Below, one piece after another: positions 24,533-32,804 of a stretch of 64,000 bases of DNA. The stretch is taken from positions 434,001-498,000 of the forward strand of contig NZ_JAURVN010000004.1 in assembly GCF_030655415.1 (NCBI RefSeq), written 5' to 3'. A model generated the notes under the pieces. The model did no database searches. It was not told the origin of the DNA and saw only the letters and a list, made by a program, of their open reading frames with translations. Position 1 is the first letter of the stretch. Each line of letters opens with the position of its first letter. This DNA comes from Herminiimonas sp. GTDB lineage: Bacteria > Pseudomonadota > Gammaproteobacteria > Burkholderiales > Burkholderiaceae. The position numbers and the translations under genes were made by a program.

Positions 24533-25123
24533 ATGTCTAGAGTCTTTGTTTATTGCCGCGTATCGACGTCCTTGCAGACAGTAGACAACCAGCTACAGGA
24601 GATTGAGGCAGCGGGCTTCAAGGTAACCCCCCAACGCACAGTCACAGAAACCGTATCAGGCTCAGTGCATGCATTGCAGCGCAAAGGATTCGCTCAGCTA
24701 CTAAACAAACTGGAGCAGGAAGATGTTCTTATCGTCACTAAGCTGGACAGGCTAGGACGTAACGCTATGGACGTTAGGGCTACCGTTGAGCATCTAACTG
24801 AGATGGGTGTAAGGGTACATTGCTTGCAGCTGGGAGGTGCTGACCTAACAAGCTCTGCAGGTAAGATGATTATGACCGTGTTAGTTGCTATGGCTGAGTT
24901 TGAAAGGGACTTACTGATTGAACGTACTCAAGCAGGACAGGCACGAGCTAAGGCTGAGGGCAAGATAAGCGGCAGACCATCTGCTTTAGACGCTGAACAG
25001 AAGGCGAACGTATTAGCGCGTATAGCTAAGGGCGAAGCGATCGCTGCTATTGCAAGAGACTACAAGACGACTAGACAGACGATCATGCGTGTACGTTCTG
25101 CTGAAGCCTCTATACCCACTTAG
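24533..25123 (+). CDS. Serine recombinase (resolvase/invertase family)
   Basis: 196 residues, the usual length of small resolvases. Catalytic serine S11 (YCRVS), then the conserved arginines in K-L-D-R-L-G-R-N, the long E helix (MIMTVLVAMAEFERDLLIERTQAG) and a C-terminal helix-turn-helix (KGEAIAAIARDYKTTRQTIMRV). No transposase nearby, so it is not part of a visible Tn3 element. Best explained as a multimer-resolution system for the replicated island, acting at the GTAC repeats upstream. Confidence 0.93.
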   Translation: MSRVFVYCRVSTSLQTVDNQLQEIEAAGFKVTPQRTVTETVSGSVHALQRKGFAQLLNKLEQEDVLIVTKLDRLGRNAMDVRATVEHLTEMGVRVHCLQLGGADLTSSAGKMIMTVLVAMAEFERDLLIERTQAGQARAKAEGKISGRPSALDAEQKANVLARIAKGEAIAAIARDYKTTRQTIMRVRSAEASIPT

Positions 25124-25501
25124 AGAGCGCGCGCATGGCGCTGTTTCTATAAAGACGCCAATGCGGAGGGTCTTCCATGATCCTTCCAAGAGCCTTCCAT
25201 GAGTCTTCCAAGAGGATTCCCGATGGTGCGGTGAATTAGCGACGATGTTTGTGTTTGTAGATATTTGAAAATTATCGATGGATCGACAAACATACCTCTG
25301 TTTTCCTGCCTAGCAGTGTCTAAGCCATAGGCAGATATTTTGCCCACAGAGGTATTTCAATCCACCTTCCTGCGTCACTTCCCTTATTATTTTTTTTCTT
25401 CTTTTTTTTGGGCTCGTCGTCCGCTCATTCTTCTTTTTTTAAGCTCATTCTTCCTTTATGCGTTTATTGAAGTCATCCTACTTTTATTGGTCGTTCTACC
25501 T
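25124..25501. other. Non-coding region with tandem repeat and long T tracts
   Basis: Contains a tandem imperfect 22-bp duplication (25172-25193 and 25194-25215; each starts CTTCCATGA and has CTTCCAAGAG) and strongly T-rich tracts at 25385-25445. No convincing gene. Marks the junction between the plus-strand recombination module and the minus-strand winged-helix genes. Confidence 0.5.
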
Positions 25502-26653
25502 TTATGTCCCCATAAAAGATTTGATTCGATTTGATGCCTGTTCAATCGCCTCAAGTTCAGCTTCAAACCAAGTACCTGCATCCGAATTAATGACGCGAAA
25601 TCGTGGACGCCAAATCCCTACAATATGCCCACTCTTATCAGGCCATGAAAGACGCAAACTCTCGTCATCTTGCCTACTCTGCCCTGACGCATCATAAGGA
25701 GCTTCTGGATTGGTATAAAAATGCAGAGCCCTATCACCGACATTTTTCATTGTTTTTATCAGGCTAGGATCACCATCTTCTTTTGAGTCCGCGTGATAAT
25801 CATTTACGCGTAAGGTACAAACGATCCGACTGTTTTGATCTGTGACTGGGTTTGCATCGAACATCGTGACTGCCTCATAAATCAAACTCATTTGACGAAT
25901 ATTGTCCCAAGCATTCCAAAATCGATCACGAAAGAGATCATTTATCTTGTCTGTTTTTTTTGGGGCAATGCTAGCCAAATGGGGCAAGCTTGATACCATA
26001 AAGTCCAAGTATGTCGCCACTGTAGATTCCTCATCAGGCTCAGACATCCATTCGTACAATCCATCAGCAGTTTTCCGCTGACTTTTGGTTTCCCATTTTC
26101 TAAGTATGCTGCGGGGAGATACACCCCCGAAAGATGCCATCGAATTAAACTCGTATAGAGTCAAAAGAAGCATTACGCAATCGAGCCGCAAACTGTTCTT
26201 TGAAAGCTCGTCTAGACCACTCGCCCGACGAAGCACGGACGCAACCTTAATACGTTTTAATGGGGAAGTCACTCTCCCATCATCCATGCCCTCAACCAAA
26301 GCATTCGGGAGCTCAAGATCGTTTTCCGCATTAAGAATTTCATACATAGGGCGATGCCTCAAGCCCTCATATTGAATTTTAGTATCCGATGACGCTGACT
26401 TAATAACTCCTAGCTCAATCAACTCGTCAATGACACCTTTTCCAGTCGCTTCGGACAGGCCAGCATAATCTTTCATTGACCTAACTCCCGCACCAATAAT
26501 GGTGTGCGAAGCTATACCTTCAGGTGGGGCTCCGTCGGAAAATCGAGATAGCACTAAATATCCGATAACCAAATCTGACTTTCCATGCAAAGAGAGCGCC
26601 TTAAGCGTTTTCAAACTGGTTTTAAAATATCCTTGTTTCGATCGCTTAGCCAT
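25502..26653 (-). CDS. Large winged-helix-containing protein, unknown (possible replication initiator or regulator)
   Basis: 383 residues from MAKRSKQGYF, preceded by GGGGGAG; an upstream ATG adds 21 atypical residues. Residues ~75-110 (IIGAGVRSMKDYAGLSEATGKGVIDELIELGVIK) look like a winged helix that reads as recognising a replicative or regulatory site. The rest is alpha/beta with no motif I recognise. It follows another winged-helix gene on the same strand with a structured spacer between them. Confidence 0.7.
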   Translation of the reverse strand: MAKRSKQGYFKTSLKTLKALSLHGKSDLVIGYLVLSRFSDGAPPEGIASHTIIGAGVRSMKDYAGLSEATGKGVIDELIELGVIKSASSDTKIQYEGLRHRPMYEILNAENDLELPNALVEGMDDGRVTSPLKRIKVASVLRRASGLDELSKNSLRLDCVMLLLTLYEFNSMASFGGVSPRSILRKWETKSQRKTADGLYEWMSEPDEESTVATYLDFMVSSLPHLASIAPKKTDKINDLFRDRFWNAWDNIRQMSLIYEAVTMFDANPVTDQNSRIVCTLRVNDYHADSKEDGDPSLIKTMKNVGDRALHFYTNPEAPYDASGQSRQDDESLRLSWPDKSGHIVGIWRPRFRVINSDAGTWFEAELEAIEQASNRIKSFMGT

Positions 26654-26706
26654 ATCTCCCCCATAACGGAAAAACGGGAGTACACATAGGCACTCCCGCT
26701 CCAGAT

Positions 26707-26788
26707 CAGCCATCATTTAAATGGCTGGTACAATAAATATGCCTGTCGATGCTCGGTAGTCGGTTTTGGAAACCGCACTTCGCATCGA
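26707..26788. other. Structured spacer with two strong hairpins
   Basis: Hairpin A: CAGCCAT/ATGGCTG (26707-26727). Hairpin B is nested: outer TCGATGC/GCATCGA (26746-26752, 26782-26788), inner CGGTTT-TGG-AAACCG (26761-26775). Neither has a T-run. They lie in the 216-nt gap between the two minus-strand winged-helix genes and may be a structured RNA, a plasmid-type single-strand origin or an operator. Confidence 0.55.
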
Positions 26789-26869
26789 GACCCCCCGACC
26801 ACTACGCAATTTGGGCTGATTCAAATTGCTTGCCGGACAGCAAAAATCGAGGGACATTGACAGGACTTT

Positions 26870-27265
26870 TCAAATTCTTGCCGCATCCTCCACGGGATGC
26901 TTGTGCATTGCTAAATGGGGCGCTAAAGCCTTTAATTTGGTGACTAGGGCGGTTGGGTCATACTTCCTAATTCCATCCTCGCCGTCTTTTATCCGCACCA
27001 TCAAACCCTTATCTGCAATTGCCGCTAAGTGCCGCTGAACAGTTCGCGGGTTCACGCCTATTCTCTTTGCCAACGTAGCAGGACTTGGAAAAGGCAACTT
27101 ATCCTTTTCCCTCCATGCCATAAATACGTGGAGCAAGACAAGAACCTCACTATCTGACAAACCTAAATCATGCTGTTTAAGCAAAAGCACATTAGGCACA
27201 ACAACGTAACCTGCATCTAAGGCAGAGCCCCACTTCTCAGTCACAGTAGATTTAGCTATTTGCAT
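26870..27265 (-). CDS. Winged-helix DNA-binding protein (HTH_36-like)
   Basis: 131 residues. Central helix-turn-helix LPFPSPATLAKRIGVNPRTVQRHLAAIADKGLMVRI followed by a wing. Its plan resembles N-terminal domains of plasmid or phage replication initiators (RepA/DnaD-like). Weak ribosome-binding site. A 15-bp palindrome lies 52-66 nt upstream. Probably the regulator or initiator partner of the larger downstream protein. Confidence 0.78.
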   Translation of the reverse strand: MQIAKSTVTEKWGSALDAGYVVVPNVLLLKQHDLGLSDSEVLVLLHVFMAWREKDKLPFPSPATLAKRIGVNPRTVQRHLAAIADKGLMVRIKDGEDGIRKYDPTALVTKLKALAPHLAMHKHPVEDAARI

Positions 27266-27316
27266 GTGTTGTTGCTTACTAAGTTGCTAGTTGATGTTTG
27301 CATTAAATCACGAATT

Positions 27317-27331
27317 ATTTACAACGTAAAT
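27317..27331. promoter_or_regulatory. Palindrome upstream of the winged-helix gene
   Basis: ATTTAC-AAC-GTAAAT, perfect 6-bp arms, in the presumed promoter of the minus-strand gene ending its start at 27265. Candidate autoregulatory operator. Confidence 0.5.
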
Positions 27332-27393
27332 ATGTATACTATTATGTATGACAATTCTGTCGCTTTAATTTTCAGTTTGTAGTTTTTGTGACG

Positions 27394-27417
27394 AAAAAAA
27401 GAGCCTAAAGGCTCCTT
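27394..27417 (-). terminator. Orphan terminator on the minus strand
   Basis: Minus strand AAGGAGCC-TTTA-GGCTCTTT followed by TTTTT. Lies 40 nt after the stop of a umuC relic, so it is probably the terminator left from that lost gene. Confidence 0.65.
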
Positions 27418-27456
27418 ACGAAAAAGTAATACTTAAATGGCTTTACGTTTTGATTG

Positions 27457-27537
27457 CTAGGACATAGCAGCTTGAATCTGATTTCAATCAGTTGTGTAAT
27501 GCGGCGTGTAACTTTCAAACTTTGCAGACAATTCTTT
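27457..27537 (-). pseudogene. Relic of a umuC 3' end
   Basis: Read on the minus strand, the frame gives S-A-K-F-E-S-Y-T-P-H-Y-T-T-D-stop-N-Q-I-Q-A-A-M-S-stop. This matches the last residues of the intact umuC at 35069 ([19 protein letters not shown], then T-A-M-A), with the tryptophan codon changed to TGA. DNA similarity continues across about 75 bases. The rest of the gene is gone. It shows that a second, related umuC once stood here and was deleted when the neighbouring plus-strand cargo arrived. Confidence 0.85.
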
Positions 27538-27605
27538 CTAGAATGCAGTTTGCGGATTCGCACATCTATAATCCCTCCAATTAACAAGAACTAAAGGGAG
27601 AGAAA

Positions 27606-28217
27606 ATGAGTGAATGCACCCTACAAGTCATTGGCGCTCTAAAAGATATTTCTTTGGCAGTCGCAGGAATTGTTACAGCTTGCGTGGCTATTGCTGGGCT
27701 TAAGAATTGGAATCGAGAACTAAAAGGTAAAGCTCAGTTTGAAGTGGCTCGCAATCTTATACGAGCGACCTACGACCTCAGAGATAAGCTCAATATGGCT
27801 AGGTCACCGGCTATATTTAGCAACGAATATCCTTCCGAATATTCACATTTTGACCAAGACCCAAAAGTACAAGCAAGCGCCGAAGAATTTGTCTATCAGG
27901 CGCGTATGAAACCAGTTCTTAGTTCGCTTCGTGAATATCAAACATCTGCTCTGGAGGCAGAGGCACTATGGGGTAAAGATATTAAAGAGAAATGTACGGC
28001 CTTTGAAAGTTGTATTGGGATGTTTAGGAACGCTGTAAGTAGCTATATCAAGAATACGGCAAGTAGGGGTGAATACTTCAATGGACGAGAAGCGCTTCAA
28101 AAAACTACAGAAGAACGCTTATGGGATAGCCTTGATGAGTCCAATGAATTTACTAAAGAGATTAATAGAAAAATTTCAGACTTGGAAAATTTAACTCGAC
28201 CTCATTTAGCCAAATAG
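27606..28217 (+). CDS. Membrane-anchored hypothetical protein
   Basis: 203 residues. One N-terminal transmembrane helix (ISLAVAGIVTACVAIAGL), then W-N-R-E-L-K-G-K-x-x-F-E-V-A-R, a charged helical body and likely coiled-coil C-terminus. This plan recurs in uncharacterised proteins on mobile elements. Ribosome-binding site AGGGAGAG. Followed after 49 nt on the same strand by another membrane protein, probably the same transcript. Confidence 0.75.
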   Translation: MSECTLQVIGALKDISLAVAGIVTACVAIAGLKNWNRELKGKAQFEVARNLIRATYDLRDKLNMARSPAIFSNEYPSEYSHFDQDPKVQASAEEFVYQARMKPVLSSLREYQTSALEAEALWGKDIKEKCTAFESCIGMFRNAVSSYIKNTASRGEYFNGREALQKTTEERLWDSLDESNEFTKEINRKISDLENLTRPHLAK

Positions 28218-28266
28218 CGCGATTTATCACTTTTGAGTTTAGATTTCTTAAGTTGAAGGGAAGTGC

Positions 28267-29175
28267 ATGTTCGCCAATTTTTTACTTCGTTATATCTCCC
28301 CAAATGTTTTTTCTGCGCTCTTTTTTTGGGGAATGCCGGTACTTCTTTTTATCCGATATCTTTTTACTAATCCGCGTGGCGTATTACTACTGGTTTCCAC
28401 CATCTACGTTTTCGCCTTCTACTTTTCTGATTCCCCACCCTATACGTTCGCTGAACTGATAATGTGGTTCGACTCACTCGATAAGGAATTCAAGACAGGT
28501 GTAGCAACCTCTCTTCTCACCATCATCGGATTCTTAATTACATTTCATGCCGCTACTAATAGCTGGAAAGGAGAAGTCCTCGCAAAACTGAGGGTTGAGG
28601 CGGCTTACGATATCGAAAATTTTTTTAACGAAGCGTCTCGGTTAACCTGCGAGCTAAGCATTTTTGCTAAGGCGGTGATCAGAGCTGTTGAGGGATATAA
28701 ATTAAATGGCGTCACTTCGGAAACAACGTTCCAGTTACAGCAGATAATTGATCAAACTCCACAATATTTAGTAACCCGTGATCGTCTTTCCGCAATGTCT
28801 GTTGAGGCTCATCGTTTTGGCGGACGACATGCGGCAATTATTTCGGGACTGCCCCTTGCTACTTTAATGTTAGAAAAATCCATTCAATCGCTAACGGAGA
28901 TAACGCGAAATATATGGTTCCGCTTGCCGAATCAATTACAAGAACAACAGATTGCCTCAGATGACTATGTTGCGCGAATTGATTTAAAAAATCTTCAGGC
29001 TTACATTGAAACGTATGAAGAAAAAATCGAAAGCATGCATGGAAGTGATGGCGGTCTTCGAGGAATTTTGTTGTATGCAGTTACCGGCTTTAATCTTTCA
29101 ATGATTAATAGTGTTAAAGATAAAGAGTTATTAAAAAGAGGTGTATCAAAAACATTATTAGATCAAGAACGCTGA
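28267..29175 (+). CDS. Multi-span membrane hypothetical protein
   Basis: 302 residues. Three or four N-terminal hydrophobic segments (about 10-30, 40-55, 80-95) and a large soluble helical C-terminal domain (KLRVEAAYDIENFFNEASRL onward). Ribosome-binding site AAGGGAAG. Its soluble part resembles that of the preceding protein in being helical and charged, so the two may form a membrane complex. Not recognised. Confidence 0.75.
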   Translation: MFANFLLRYISPNVFSALFFWGMPVLLFIRYLFTNPRGVLLLVSTIYVFAFYFSDSPPYTFAELIMWFDSLDKEFKTGVATSLLTIIGFLITFHAATNSWKGEVLAKLRVEAAYDIENFFNEASRLTCELSIFAKAVIRAVEGYKLNGVTSETTFQLQQIIDQTPQYLVTRDRLSAMSVEAHRFGGRHAAIISGLPLATLMLEKSIQSLTEITRNIWFRLPNQLQEQQIASDDYVARIDLKNLQAYIETYEEKIESMHGSDGGLRGILLYAVTGFNLSMINSVKDKELLKRGVSKTLLDQER

Positions 29176-29243
29176 CCACGACAACCTTATATCTTATCTA
29201 CCGTATTTGCCCACATGGTTTCTCTTTTATTTAAATATTTGAG

Positions 29244-29993
29244 TTAAAAATTAATTTCTGGTTTCAGCCATGTGAGATCACAAGGGTAGAGTGGTGGAAT
29301 AGCTCTAGGATTTTCTTTTATGGCCATATCACTAAATACTTTGTGATCATCATGCGTTTGCATTAGCTTCACATTTTTGATTCCAGCTTTTGCACACCTA
29401 ATCGATGTATGAATGTGATTACTTCTAAAATTGATTGTTCGCATGAGGATTGAATAGAGTTCATACTTTTCTTTCTCACTATGCTCAGAAAGCCTCTGAG
29501 CAATAAGTGGCAGATCTTCAATCTTCAAATTCTGTTTAACTAATTCAATAAGATCTTGTTTCTTATGTTTTGAAGTGAATGCAATACCTTTGTTTGTAAG
29601 CGCGTTTTTGTATTCAGCTACTGTGAGTAAGTCATAGACAAAATCTTTTGTCAAAACTTGCTTCACAAAGAATCCAGTTGGATATCTTCCGAATTCAGCA
29701 AATCGTTCAGCCCATTTTTCATACCAAGTCCATGTCCATGATTTGCCTTTGAAATAGCTCTCATAAACACGCTTGTGATATCCACCTAAGTTAGGAAATC
29801 CACCCTCACAACCATTAATTATGCAGAGAATGTCAGCCTTGTCTGATTCAGATATGCCCTCGACATTTTTCATCTCCTCATGAAATACCCTCTTATATAT
29901 TTCATGCACAGCATTTACTTCATTGATCGTAATGGAAGGTTCTTCTTCCTGAGTCACCTTTTTTTTACCAAATAGTGAGCCAAATATTCCCAT
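29244..29993 (-). CDS. Hypothetical protein with SAP-like segment
   Basis: 249 residues. N-terminus MGIFGSLFGKKK. The segment YKNALTNKGIAFTSKHKKQDLIELVKQNL resembles a SAP DNA-binding motif. The end (MQTHDDHKVFSDMAIKENPRAIPPLYPCD) faintly recalls phage head-morphogenesis proteins. No confident family. Transcribed behind the small frame at 30003. Confidence 0.65.
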   Translation of the reverse strand: MGIFGSLFGKKKVTQEEEPSITINEVNAVHEIYKRVFHEEMKNVEGISESDKADILCIINGCEGGFPNLGGYHKRVYESYFKGKSWTWTWYEKWAERFAEFGRYPTGFFVKQVLTKDFVYDLLTVAEYKNALTNKGIAFTSKHKKQDLIELVKQNLKIEDLPLIAQRLSEHSEKEKYELYSILMRTINFRSNHIHTSIRCAKAGIKNVKLMQTHDDHKVFSDMAIKENPRAIPPLYPCDLTWLKPEINF

Positions 29994-30002
29994 GATGTTC
30001 TT

Positions 30003-30257
30003 TTAACTTTTTAATTTAGAGAGTAATTTCTCTTCTCTTTCAATGGCTTCTACAGCTCTTTTGTATTCCATATAATCAAAGTATTGGATATTTGGTGAAT
30101 TCTTAGGCATTGCTGCACCTCTTAAAAAGAATGTTGGTTTGATTGGCTGATCAGTTGTGAACTCTTGTACAAATAATTCATTTGGTTGAAGTGCAGGATT
30201 GAATGTAAAAAAACTATTTGTATAGAAATCATCATCGTTGATATTAACTGAGCCCAA
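30003..30257 (-). CDS. Small hypothetical protein
   Basis: 84 residues if the TTG start is right (GGGGG lies 8 nt upstream); the first ATG would leave only about 35 residues. Acidic beginning, basic helical end. It ends 9 nt before the next gene on the same strand. Start and reality are uncertain. Confidence 0.45.
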   Translation of the reverse strand: MGSVNINDDDFYTNSFFTFNPALQPNELFVQEFTTDQPIKPTFFLRGAAMPKNSPNIQYFDYMEYKRAVEAIEREEKLLSKLKS

Positions 30258-30285
30258 AGGAAACCCCCTGTTTCATTCTTAATCT

Positions 30286-30528
30286 TCACTCGAAAGTTCT
30301 AATAATTATGTTGCTTGCATTCTTCAGTATAGTTTTATCTTCTGGCGCATCATCAAGCTGAGATTCAACCCAGTCTCTGTCAATATATTGCGACTCATAC
30401 GGCGGATATCCGCAAGCTGCAGCATCAGCGATTTCGTCAGCGCTGAAGCCCTGCTCATTCATTTCGTAATGAAATTCCCAGTCACTCCTTTCACCTTCGC
30501 CTACGTTACATTCATCATATATCCGCGT
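30286..30528 (-). pseudogene. Broken or truncated small coding frame
   Basis: Open frame of 80 codons with coding-like composition: D-E-C-N-V-G-E-G-E-R-S-D-W-E-F-H-Y-E-M-N-E-Q-G-F-S-A-D-E-I-A to I-I-R-T-F-E-stop. There is no start codon at its beginning; an upstream TGA follows, and the first ATG (30462) leaves 58 residues. AAAGGAG occurs just out of place. Probably the 3' part of a decayed gene. The remainder of 30529-30722 is non-coding. Confidence 0.5.
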
Positions 30529-30722
30529 TCAAATAGCACTCTATGGCTCCGGATCACTTGGTAGGTGTCAGCGATTGGCCGATCGCGAACGTCTCCTTCC
30601 GACCCTAAGCGACTCGATAAAGTCGTAATCTTGGGTAGTTTGCTACGATTATTTCGATTTTGCCTAGACTGTTCGGGCCATAGAGAACATTGCATACTCC
30701 GACTTCACTTAGGAGAAATAAA

Positions 30723-31052
30723 ATGAATCAATGGCTCATGTTAGGCATAGCAATAGCTGCTGAAACTATCGCAACATCGGCAATGAAAGCGAGCGAAGGG
30801 TTTACAAGGGTTATGCCCTCTATCATTGTTGTGCTTGGATATGGAGTCGCATTTTATTTTCTTTCTCTAACCTTAAAAACAATCCCGATTGGAATTGCTT
30901 ATGCAATCTGGTCCGGTGTCGGCATCGTTCTAATTACACTCGCTGGATGGATATTATTTGGACAAAAGCTTGATGCGCCTGCATTAGTAGGCATGAGCCT
31001 CATCATTGCTGGGGTAGTTGTAATGAACGTATTTTCCAAAACGGGCCATTAA
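30723..31052 (+). CDS. Small multidrug resistance (SMR) efflux protein, EmrE/QacE type
   Basis: 109 residues, four transmembrane helices. Essential E14 is present in [12 protein letters not shown], and the substrate-pocket motif [17 protein letters not shown] matches EmrE/Qac rather than guanidinium exporters. Works as a dual-topology dimer in the inner membrane, exchanging protons for quaternary ammonium compounds and other cations. Ribosome-binding site AGGAGA. No integron integrase or attC site is seen, so it is plain island cargo. Confidence 0.93.
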   Translation: MNQWLMLGIAIAAETIATSAMKASEGFTRVMPSIIVVLGYGVAFYFLSLTLKTIPIGIAYAIWSGVGIVLITLAGWILFGQKLDAPALVGMSLIIAGVVVMNVFSKTGH

Positions 31053-31171
31053 TGGATTCGCGCCACCTTTGAGGTAGCCCCGCGTAGTCCAAGAATGTGT
31101 GTGAAGTGTCCGCTTCTGGCCATATCCGCACGCCTAGCTGCGCAAATATTCGGTAATTCGATAAATCGAGA

Positions 31172-31975
31172 TTAGGCAGATGGTTCAAATGAAACAGATT
31201 CTGGATCAAATGTTGAAATGACACCGAGGCCTCGAGCATTCTTACCCAAGTCTGAACTGACACCAAAACCTAGGACGAGACCTTTGCCGGAATACGTGTC
31301 GCCATCTTTTATTGGCAACATCGGTTCTGCATAATAAAGAGCCCTATATCTAATGTTGTTGTTACCAATCGTTTTGCTGAAGTACAGTTTGGAATTGTAT
31401 AAAAAGTGAATTTTAAAGGGGTAAAACTTGCTGTAGGCCGGCATCCAAACTAACTGGTGTCCAGTTTTTATCAGCTGCATGACATCCTTCGGTACGCTTG
31501 TTGGGAATGAAATAGGAGCTGCTTCGACTCTATAAATATCTTCATTTTGTGAACTATCAGAAGTAAAAACAGGTGACTCTGAGAGCACTACAAAGGGGCC
31601 GACATCACCATTTTGCAATCCAGTAAACTGTCCAAAATTCACTAAACCTCGCTGACTACCACTAGCTACCTCTAACGGAAATCCTGTCACATACTCCCCT
31701 GCCACTATGGATTCACAATTAAATAGCGGTATATGAAAATGCGTGGCTTGGTGCACCGGACCTTTTATGTCATCGCGGGCCGTTTTCCCAAATGTGTATC
31801 TTCTGAAAAATAATTTTTCCGTTGGCCCAATGTTATTCGGCACAACCGAGAAAGTTTTATAAAAATTCCCAAGCTCTTTTTTATTGGGTAGACCCTTCCA
31901 AGAAAATGCTGGATTCCCGCTTAATACAACATCCATTATCTCCGCGACTGAAAACTCCATCTCCAGTACAAACAT
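31172..31975 (-). CDS. Hypothetical protein, unknown
   Basis: 267 residues from MFVLEMEF with GGGAGA upstream. No signal peptide or membrane span. Beta-rich appearance with many aromatic residues (FFRRYTFGK; VWMPAYSKFYPFKIHF). Monocistronic, no family recognised. Low base composition typical of the island. Confidence 0.65.
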   Translation of the reverse strand: MFVLEMEFSVAEIMDVVLSGNPAFSWKGLPNKKELGNFYKTFSVVPNNIGPTEKLFFRRYTFGKTARDDIKGPVHQATHFHIPLFNCESIVAGEYVTGFPLEVASGSQRGLVNFGQFTGLQNGDVGPFVVLSESPVFTSDSSQNEDIYRVEAAPISFPTSVPKDVMQLIKTGHQLVWMPAYSKFYPFKIHFLYNSKLYFSKTIGNNNIRYRALYYAEPMLPIKDGDTYSGKGLVLGFGVSSDLGKNARGLGVISTFDPESVSFEPSA

Positions 31976-32078
31976 TTTTTCTCCCAACAAGTCGATTTAT
32001 TAGTCATGAAATCTAGTTAGTATTTGGCTGTGGATTTCTCACTGCGAAGGAGTATCACCGACTCTCTTCATGGACAAT

Positions 32079-32096
32079 ATCCCATGAATATGGGAT
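32079..32096. promoter_or_regulatory. Palindrome upstream of the lipoprotein-nuclease operon
   Basis: ATCCCAT-GAAT-ATGGGAT, perfect 7-bp arms, 49 nt before the lipoprotein start. Candidate operator. Confidence 0.45.
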
Positions 32097-32144
32097 GAGG
32101 CTTCTTTGATATAGGGTCTAATGATGTACTTTAGGGGACGGTTT

Positions 32145-32378
32145 ATGAAAGCCATAATGTATCTTTCAGTAGTTTTGTTGATGGCTGGCTGCACCGACGA
32201 CAATTCCGAGGCTGTATATGGTAAAAAATCAGGCTTGCCAGTGAACTGTCGTGCATATGTGCAGGTCGTCATCGATAGTTACCGTGCTCGCATTCATTCG
32301 GCGGAAGATAGTTTTGCTGGCTTAGAACGAAACTGTGGAATTAATGGGGCGGCATGGAAAGACAACCGTGAAAAATAA
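32145..32378 (+). CDS. Small lipoprotein, unknown
   Basis: 77 residues. Signal peptide with lipobox LMAGC (C16), then a short polar mature part with two further cysteines. Ribosome-binding site AGGGGA. Leads a run of three exported proteins with the surface-adhesin-E-like protein and the nuclease. Confidence 0.75.
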   Translation: MKAIMYLSVVLLMAGCTDDNSEAVYGKKSGLPVNCRAYVQVVIDSYRARIHSAEDSFAGLERNCGINGAAWKDNREK

Positions 32379-32402
32379 TATCTTCCTCTAAGAAAGAAAA
32401 TA

Positions 32403-32804
32403 ATGAAAATATTTGCTGTTTTTTTAGTTGCCTTCGGATTTGGCGTGTCGAATGCGCAAGCTGCAGACTGGAGGCTTGTAGGCCAAAGTAACACCGCTTA
32501 TGCGTATGTAGATTTGTCTTCTATCGTCAAACTTAAAGCCACGCGCAAAGCTTGGATTATGTGGACGGACATTGAGGAGGTTAGTAAGACTTCCGGCCCA
32601 CGTTCATCAAAAGTCCTTATGCATTTCAACTGCACAGAACGGTCGTCAGCTCGAGCTCAATTTACAATGTATGCAGGCTTTGAAGGTCAAGGCGAAACAA
32701 TCGCCTCGTCCAAGTACCCTATAGTTGCATCTAGTTTTGATGAGGTGATACCGGACACCGTAGGCGAGCAAATTTTCATTTTCGTCTGCGGCAAAAATTT
32801 GTAA
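32403..32804 (+). CDS. Surface-adhesin E-like exported protein
   Basis: 133 residues. Sec signal cleaved after A-Q-A (about residue 20), mature start ADWRLVG. The pattern 'YVDLSSIVKLKATRKAWIMWTD' and a late V-C-G resemble the surface-adhesin protein E family found in Burkholderiales. The stop overlaps the nuclease start (TAATG). Confidence 0.75.
   Translation: MKIFAVFLVAFGFGVSNAQAADWRLVGQSNTAYAYVDLSSIVKLKATRKAWIMWTDIEEVSKTSGPRSSKVLMHFNCTERSSARAQFTMYAGFEGQGETIASSKYPIVASSFDEVIPDTVGEQIFIFVCGKNL

Noticed and set aside
24533..25123. Serine recombinase as part of a Tn3-type transposon
   Set aside because: No transposase and no terminal inverted repeats could be found around it.
25380..25445. T-rich tracts as an intrinsic terminator
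   Set aside because: No GC-rich stem precedes the tracts in either direction.
26746..26788. Nested hairpin as a tRNA
   Set aside because: It lacks the D and T arms, a CCA and the correct loop sizes. It is only a two-level stem.
27405..27587. 60-codon minus-strand open frame
   Set aside because: It overlaps the umuC relic in a different frame and has no other support.
30723..31052. SMR gene as an integron cassette
   Set aside because: No integrase of the integron type, no attI and no attC-like core sites on either side.
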